Source of the DNA: UBA1672 sp050633645
GTDB taxonomy: Bacteria; Pseudomonadota; Alphaproteobacteria; Micavibrionales; Micavibrionaceae
NCBI GenBank assembly: GCA_050633645.1
Contig: JBOEGX010000002.1
Coordinates: forward strand, 248,001-312,000
Reading direction: 5' to 3'
DNA: 64,000 nt
The position numbers were made by a program, and so were the translations under genes. This document shows positions 59,371 to 64,000 of the stretch, in pieces. The notes beneath the pieces are model-generated. The model did not search any database and was not told the DNA's origin. It worked only from the letters and a program-made list of their open reading frames with translations. Positions within the stretch are counted from its first letter, which is position 1, and each line of letters opens with the position of its first letter.

Positions 59371-62300
59371 CTATTCGTCATCAAGAGAAATAAGGCTCGT
59401 ATTCCCGCCCGATGCAGTCGTATCAATACTGATATGTTTTTCAACGGCGAAGGCATGAAGATAATGCGGCCCACCCGCCTTTGGCCCTGTCCCAGATAAG
59501 CCCATTCCACCAAAGGGTTGCACACCAACAATCGCGCCCGTCATTGAGCGATTCACATAAATATTCCCCGCATTAATCTTATCCGCAATTCTTTTGTGCC
59601 TCTGGGAAATACGACTATGCAATCCAAATGTCAGACCATAACCACTAGAATTAATCTGCTCCACTATATTCTCAAGATCGACAGACTTAAACCGAATGAC
59701 ATGAAGGACAGGACCAAACACCTCCTCCTTTAAAACGGATATATCATCAATCTCATACGCAGCAGGAGAAAATAAACGCTCCTGATCTGCCGAATTTTGC
59801 ACATCGTCACATCGCGCTATTAAAGTTCCGTGATTTTTCATATAATCCAGGTGCTTATCCAATTCAGCTCTGGCTTGCACATCAATAATATAGCCAATAT
59901 CAACCGATATATCAATCGGATCCCCCACGCGCAACTCCCGCATAGCCCCCTTAAGCAAGTCAATCACATTATCCGCAATATCATCCTGCACGTACAGCAC
60001 GCGCAACGCCGAGCATCTTTGCCCAGCAGAGCCAAACGCACTGTGAACAACATCATCAACCACCTGCTCGGGTAAGGCAGAGCTATCGACAATCATCGCA
60101 TTTTGACCACCCGTCTCGGCAATAAACGGTACAATCGCCCCATTATGCTCAACCAACGTTCGCTGTATGTGTTTCGCCGTTGCCGTTGATCCCGTAAAGA
60201 CAACACCCGCAACATCCTTATGTGCAACCATCTTCCCGCCCAATGCACCATCACCAAGCAACAAATGCAACGCATCATGCGGAACACCCGCCTTATACAT
60301 CAAATCTACCATATAACTGGCAATATAACGCGTTTGTGATGCAGGTTTCGCAACAACAGAATTCCCCGCCACCAAAGCCGCAACAATTTGCCCTGTAAAA
60401 ATTGCTAACGGAAAATTCCACGGGCTAATACACACAAACACCCCGCGCCCCTGCATGATCAGGCGGTTGCTTTCCCCTGTATAACCCTCCATTAAAACAC
60501 CCTCAGACTTAAAATCATCCCGTGCACGCATGGCATAATAGCGACAAAAATCAACCGCCTCACGCACCTCATCCCGCGCATCAGCATAGGTTTTTCCAGC
60601 CTCCAGCACCAAAACAGCCATAAATTCATCCATTTTCTTCTCAAGCATATCGGCGCAACGCTCAATAATAAGGGCACGCCCTTCTACGTCTTTTGAATTC
60701 CATGATAAATATCCACCACGCGCAGAGGTAAAAACGCGTTCAACATGGCCCTCATCCACATCCTTAAACGCCTTTCCCGACACATAAGACACGGCAGGCG
60801 CACTAAAACTATAATCACGCACATAGTCACTAAAACGCAAAGCCTGAAAAGGATCATCAAGATCAATGCCCAACGAATTTATCCATTTATGCCCAAATAT
60901 ATCGACGGGCAAAGCTATCAATGGATGGCGGTGCGAATCATGCCTGCGAATAACCGCAACAGGATCACGTATAATCAAGGCAGCCGCACATCTCTTATCC
61001 AATAATTTATTAACAAACGAAGAATTTGCACCATTTTCCAACAATCGACGAACCAAATAGGGCAGCAAATCCTTATGCGGCCCAACAGGAGCATATACAC
61101 TTACCTTCACATCAGAATCCCCGATAATTTGCGTGTACAAACTCTCCCCCATCCCATATAGGCGCTGGAACTCATAATCACACACCTTCTCACGCGCCAT
61201 AGCACGTATAGCCGCTATACTATGGGCGTTATGCGTCGCAAACATCGGATAGATAACATCAGCATGCCGAAACATCTCCTGCGCGCATGCCAAATACGAT
61301 AGATCCGTATTAGGTTTACGCGTAAAAACTGGGTATTCAGAAAAACCACCCATTTGCGCATGCTTAATCTCACTATCCCAATATGCACCTTTAACGAGCC
61401 TTATTTGAACCCGTCGCCCCGCCTCGCGCGCAACCTGCGCCACATAAGAAATTAAAGGCAAAGCGCGCTTTTGATATGCCTGAACCGCCAACCCAAGCCC
61501 ATCCCAATCACTTAAATCAGGGTCATGAAGCAACTCTTCAAAAATCGTAATAGAAAGGTCGAGCCGGTGAACCTCTTCTGCGTCAATCGTCAGCGGCATA
61601 TTCGAAGACGCTGCCATAACGCAAAGCGCCTTGACCCGACCCACAATTTCAGGAACACATCGGTCTTTTTGTGCGTATGTGTATCGCGGGTGCAACGCAG
61701 ATAATTTCACCGAAACACCTGCATTACAAGAAAGGTTTTGTCCATTATTGCCCGATAAATACCGTATGGTATGACTATAGGATTCAAAATAACGTTGCGC
61801 CGTTTCTGCATCACGTGCACCCTCACCCAACATGTCATATGACATGCGATATCCTTGCGCCTCCCATGATGATGCATTTTTAACCGCATCTTCAATCGAT
61901 GTACCAAGAACAAATTGCTTCCCCATCATTTGCATCGCTCGGATCATGGCCTCACGAATAACGGGTTCCCCCAATTTCGAAAAGGCACTATCCAATGTCT
62001 TGCGGGTTAATGCCATCCCAATACCAGCAGCTTTAGCAGCCCAATCTTTTGACCCCGCCCCCTGCTTTTGCAACCAATCTGCCGCCACAACCTTATCTTT
62101 AATCAACGCATTTGCCGTTGCCGCATCAGGAATACGCAAAAGCGCCTCCGCCAAACACATCATGGCGAGCCCCTCTTCGGTATTCAGGGAAAATTCCTGC
62201 AAAAACGCTTCAAGCTGTCCACCGCCACCTTTTTTACTGCGCGCCGCTTCCACCAAAGCCAACGCATCCGCATCAATCCCACGCGCAAAATCAGGACTCC

Positions 62301-62376
62301 AATCAATGATCTGTAAAAGCTCATCAACTGCCCTGTTCTCATCTTTATATAAATATTTTGAAAACGGATATATCAT
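59371..62376 (-). CDS. putA: Bifunctional proline dehydrogenase/L-glutamate gamma-semialdehyde dehydrogenase
   Basis: A 1,001-residue enzyme oxidising proline to glutamate. The FAD-dependent PRODH half (about residues 130-440) has SVKLSALHPRYTYAQK, MPLTIDAEEVHRLDLSITIF, RLVKGAYWDSEIKHAQMGGF and the C-terminal EFQRLYGMGE region. The NAD-dependent aldehyde dehydrogenase half (about 500-960) has ISPWNFPLAIFTGQIVAALV, GVVFTGSTATAKHIQRTLV, the general base Glu in FIAETGGQNAMIVDSSAL and the nucleophile Cys in FGSAGQRCSALRVLYV. It lacks the N-terminal ribbon-helix-helix domain that makes some PutA proteins repressors, so it is purely catalytic. Product glutamate feeds the glutamate dehydrogenase at 24813. 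Confidence 0.96.
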   Translation of the reverse strand: MIYPFSKYLYKDENRAVDELLQIIDWSPDFARGIDADALALVEAARSKKGGGGQLEAFLQEFSLNTEEGLAMMCLAEALLRIPDAATANALIKDKVVAADWLQKQGAGSKDWAAKAAGIGMALTRKTLDSAFSKLGEPVIREAMIRAMQMMGKQFVLGTSIEDAVKNASSWEAQGYRMSYDMLGEGARDAETAQRYFESYSHTIRYLSGNNGQNLSCNAGVSVKLSALHPRYTYAQKDRCVPEIVGRVKALCVMAASSNMPLTIDAEEVHRLDLSITIFEELLHDPDLSDWDGLGLAVQAYQKRALPLISYVAQVAREAGRRVQIRLVKGAYWDSEIKHAQMGGFSEYPVFTRKPNTDLSYLACAQEMFRHADVIYPMFATHNAHSIAAIRAMAREKVCDYEFQRLYGMGESLYTQIIGDSDVKVSVYAPVGPHKDLLPYLVRRLLENGANSSFVNKLLDKRCAAALIIRDPVAVIRRHDSHRHPLIALPVDIFGHKWINSLGIDLDDPFQALRFSDYVRDYSFSAPAVSYVSGKAFKDVDEGHVERVFTSARGGYLSWNSKDVEGRALIIERCADMLEKKMDEFMAVLVLEAGKTYADARDEVREAVDFCRYYAMRARDDFKSEGVLMEGYTGESNRLIMQGRGVFVCISPWNFPLAIFTGQIVAALVAGNSVVAKPASQTRYIASYMVDLMYKAGVPHDALHLLLGDGALGGKMVAHKDVAGVVFTGSTATAKHIQRTLVEHNGAIVPFIAETGGQNAMIVDSSALPEQVVDDVVHSAFGSAGQRCSALRVLYVQDDIADNVIDLLKGAMRELRVGDPIDISVDIGYIIDVQARAELDKHLDYMKNHGTLIARCDDVQNSADQERLFSPAAYEIDDISVLKEEVFGPVLHVIRFKSVDLENIVEQINSSGYGLTFGLHSRISQRHKRIADKINAGNIYVNRSMTGAIVGVQPFGGMGLSGTGPKAGGPHYLHAFAVEKHISIDTTASGGNTSLISLDDE

Positions 62377-62418
62377 CAGAGAATCATATCATGAGAAGCG
62401 TTTGATTTCTTCTTTTTT

Positions 62419-63936
62419 ATGCGTATGATATCCCACATGAAAGAACAGCTAATAATACAAAGTAATATCCCTGAATTTTCAGTCTCTGATTTGGCGTTCT
62501 CACTAAAACGAACACTGGAAGACACTTATGGACGCGTACGCGTACGCGGCGAGCTATCACGCGTCTCAATCCCAAAATCTGGGCATCTCTACACGGGATT
62601 AAAAGACGATAAATCCGTCCTTGATGCGGTTTGCTGGAAAGGTGTTTTATCAAAATTATCGATCAAGCCTGAAGAAGGGCTAGAGGTCATCTGCATCGGT
62701 AAAATTACCACCTACCCAATGAGCTCCAAATACCAGCTTGTGATTGAATCAATGGAACTGGCCGGTGAAGGCGCTCTTCTTAAAATGCTGGAAGAACGAA
62801 AAAAGAAACTTGCAGCCGAAGGGCTGTTTGCAGCCGAACGAAAAAAACCATTACCGTTCCTGCCACAAAAAATTGGTGTGGTTACTTCACCAACTGGCGC
62901 GGTTATCCGCGACATCCTCCACCGCCTAAACGATCGATTCCCGCGCCATGTAATGGTATGGCCAGTAAAGGTACAGGGCGAAGGCGCGGACAATGAAATC
63001 ACAGACGCCATAAACGGCTTTAACGCCCTCCCGCCAGAGCAACGCCCCGATATCATTATTGTTGCGCGCGGCGGCGGATCGCTTGAAGATCTCATGGCTT
63101 TTAACGCCGAAAACGTTGTGCGCGCCACCGCAAACAGTATAATCCCCATCATTTCTGCCGTGGGCCATGAAACCGACACCACCCTGATTGATTATGCCTC
63201 GGATTTACGTGCGCCCACCCCCACAGGCGCCGCCGAAATTGCAGTACCTGTACGCCTCAATCTAATCGCACAAGTCACCGACGATGAACAAAGGCTGATT
63301 GGATCCATCAGCCGTATACTTGCCGATAAACGCCACCGCGTCGAAAGCATATCCGCAAGATTAGGCGATCCCGCCAGATTACTAGAACTCAAAACCCAAC
63401 GCCTTGATCACATCAATGATAAACTGGAAAACACGTTTAACGCGGCACTACAAAAGAAAAAAGAAAAGCTCTCTGATATATCTATACGTCTATTACACCC
63501 CGCCCAGCTCATCGATAAAAAACAGGCCAAACTTGAAAACATAGCAAATTCCATAAATGCGGCGTTCAAACAATATGTAATGAAAAAAGAAAATACCATC
63601 ACGCAAAAATCTTCTGGTTTAAGAGAGCCAAAAGCACAAATCGAAAAGGCAAAAACATCTTTATCTTATTGCAGTGAAAAACTAAAAAACTCTATAGAAC
63701 AGAATTTAGAACGACAGGAAATAAAACTAAAACGTACAGATGAAAAACTGGAATTGCTTTCATTCAAAAACGTACTGAACCGTGGGTTTGTGGTTATACG
63801 TGATGTACAAGGGAAACCAATAACCAACCCACAAAACCTATCGGATAAACAAAATATTGAGCTTGAATTCAAAAACAATGAAAAATTACACGCATCTATA
63901 GACAAAAAAGAAACGCAACAAACAAGCCTTTTTTAA
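62419..63936 (+). CDS. xseA: Exodeoxyribonuclease VII large subunit
   Basis: A 505-residue protein that with XseB forms a nuclease degrading single-stranded DNA. N-terminal OB fold: RVRGELSRVSIPKSGHLYTG, LDAVCWKGVLSKL. Catalytic domain: IGVVTSPTGAVIRDILHRLN, IIVARGGGSLEDLMAFNAEN, ISAVGHETDTTLIDYASDLR and APTPTGAAE. A long coiled coil follows (residues about 290-455), ending in VLNRGFVVIRDVQGKPIT. ATGs at 62419, 62425 and 62437 are all possible starts; none has a good ribosome-binding site. xseB is not in the window; the last 64 nt contain nothing recognisable. Confidence 0.96.
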   Translation: MRMISHMKEQLIIQSNIPEFSVSDLAFSLKRTLEDTYGRVRVRGELSRVSIPKSGHLYTGLKDDKSVLDAVCWKGVLSKLSIKPEEGLEVICIGKITTYPMSSKYQLVIESMELAGEGALLKMLEERKKKLAAEGLFAAERKKPLPFLPQKIGVVTSPTGAVIRDILHRLNDRFPRHVMVWPVKVQGEGADNEITDAINGFNALPPEQRPDIIIVARGGGSLEDLMAFNAENVVRATANSIIPIISAVGHETDTTLIDYASDLRAPTPTGAAEIAVPVRLNLIAQVTDDEQRLIGSISRILADKRHRVESISARLGDPARLLELKTQRLDHINDKLENTFNAALQKKKEKLSDISIRLLHPAQLIDKKQAKLENIANSINAAFKQYVMKKENTITQKSSGLREPKAQIEKAKTSLSYCSEKLKNSIEQNLERQEIKLKRTDEKLELLSFKNVLNRGFVVIRDVQGKPITNPQNLSDKQNIELEFKNNEKLHASIDKKETQQTSLF

Positions 63937-64000
63937 ACATCTTCAATCATACTGCTATTACAAAATGATTCCAGGAGATTGGTCGATATAACTTCTAATT

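Noticed and set aside
59371..62376. PutA as an autogenous transcriptional repressor
   Set aside because: The N-terminus shows no ribbon-helix-helix domain and the length fits the purely catalytic form.
1..64000. CRISPR array, rRNA operon, or a chromosomal replication origin with DnaA boxes
   Set aside because: No regularly spaced repeats, no rRNA-like segment, and no cluster of TTATCCACA-type boxes were noticed despite the parS site.

Overview
The window reads as a chromosomal segment of an A+T-leaning alphaproteobacterium. Pointers to that class are the very large NAD-dependent glutamate dehydrogenase (about 1,600 residues), an NDUFS4-type 'ETC complex I subunit', an IalB-family protein, the cytochrome c oxidase order ctaC-ctaD-ctaB-small membrane protein-ctaG-ctaE-DUF983-SURF1, an ECF sigma/NrsF pair, and the rsmD-rluB-tadA neighbourhood. 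LamG-type and small pseudopilin-like surface proteins would fit a Micavibrio-like lineage, but that placement is only a guess. A perfect ParB-type parS palindrome at 40429-40444 suggests the segment lies in the origin-proximal part of the chromosome.

Layout. 1-4.2 kb: a truncated secreted-type or adaptor-like unknown, a periplasmic unknown, a PLP aminotransferase and a pilin-like membrane protein. 4.2-10.8 kb: RNase E with a structured 5' leader, a two-gene (split) aerotaxis receptor, and an orphan NtrC-type sigma54 activator. 10.8-13 kb: an M23 murein endopeptidase and an IalB-like protein. 13-23 kb: the aa3 oxidase structural and assembly genes, all on the minus strand in canonical order but separated by four lineage-specific genes on either strand. 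23-30 kb: rsmE and ubiA, which share a CATG start, then the large glutamate dehydrogenase and a PadR-type regulator.

30.2-34.7 kb is the accessory part. It holds a truncated MobA/MobL relaxase, a Sel1-repeat exported protein, two Rhs C-terminal fragments that share a 501-bp core and carry entirely different tips, a Phd/ParE-type toxin-antitoxin pair wedged at the truncation point of one Rhs copy, a likely immunity gene behind the other, and a 38-bp perfect direct repeat bracketing the Sel1-Rhs-TA block. It looks like an evolving toxin-tip locus without transposase or integrase.

34.7-45.7 kb returns to core metabolism and redox biology: 3-hydroxybutyrate dehydrogenase, type II NADH dehydrogenase, glutathione reductase, a SpoU methyltransferase, an aminotransferase, parS, acetoacetyl-CoA synthetase, and a DsbD-type reductase with a thioredoxin-fold partner. 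3-hydroxybutyrate dehydrogenase plus acetoacetyl-CoA synthetase gives a route from 3-hydroxybutyrate to acetoacetyl-CoA. 45.8-50 kb has tRNA-Arg(UCU), the NDUFS4-type protein, the ECF sigma/NrsF module and a multi-PAS histidine kinase. 50-64 kb carries an SDR-type epimerase, a GST, a cytochrome b561-YceI fusion next to a free YceI, uppP, rsmD-rluB divergent from tadA (again sharing a CATG start), a retropepsin-like/RimK fusion, purD, a long intergenic palindrome, putA and xseA.

All functions come from reading translated sequence and motifs by eye; no database search was run. Only one tRNA, no rRNA, no CRISPR array and no recognisable transposase were seen.
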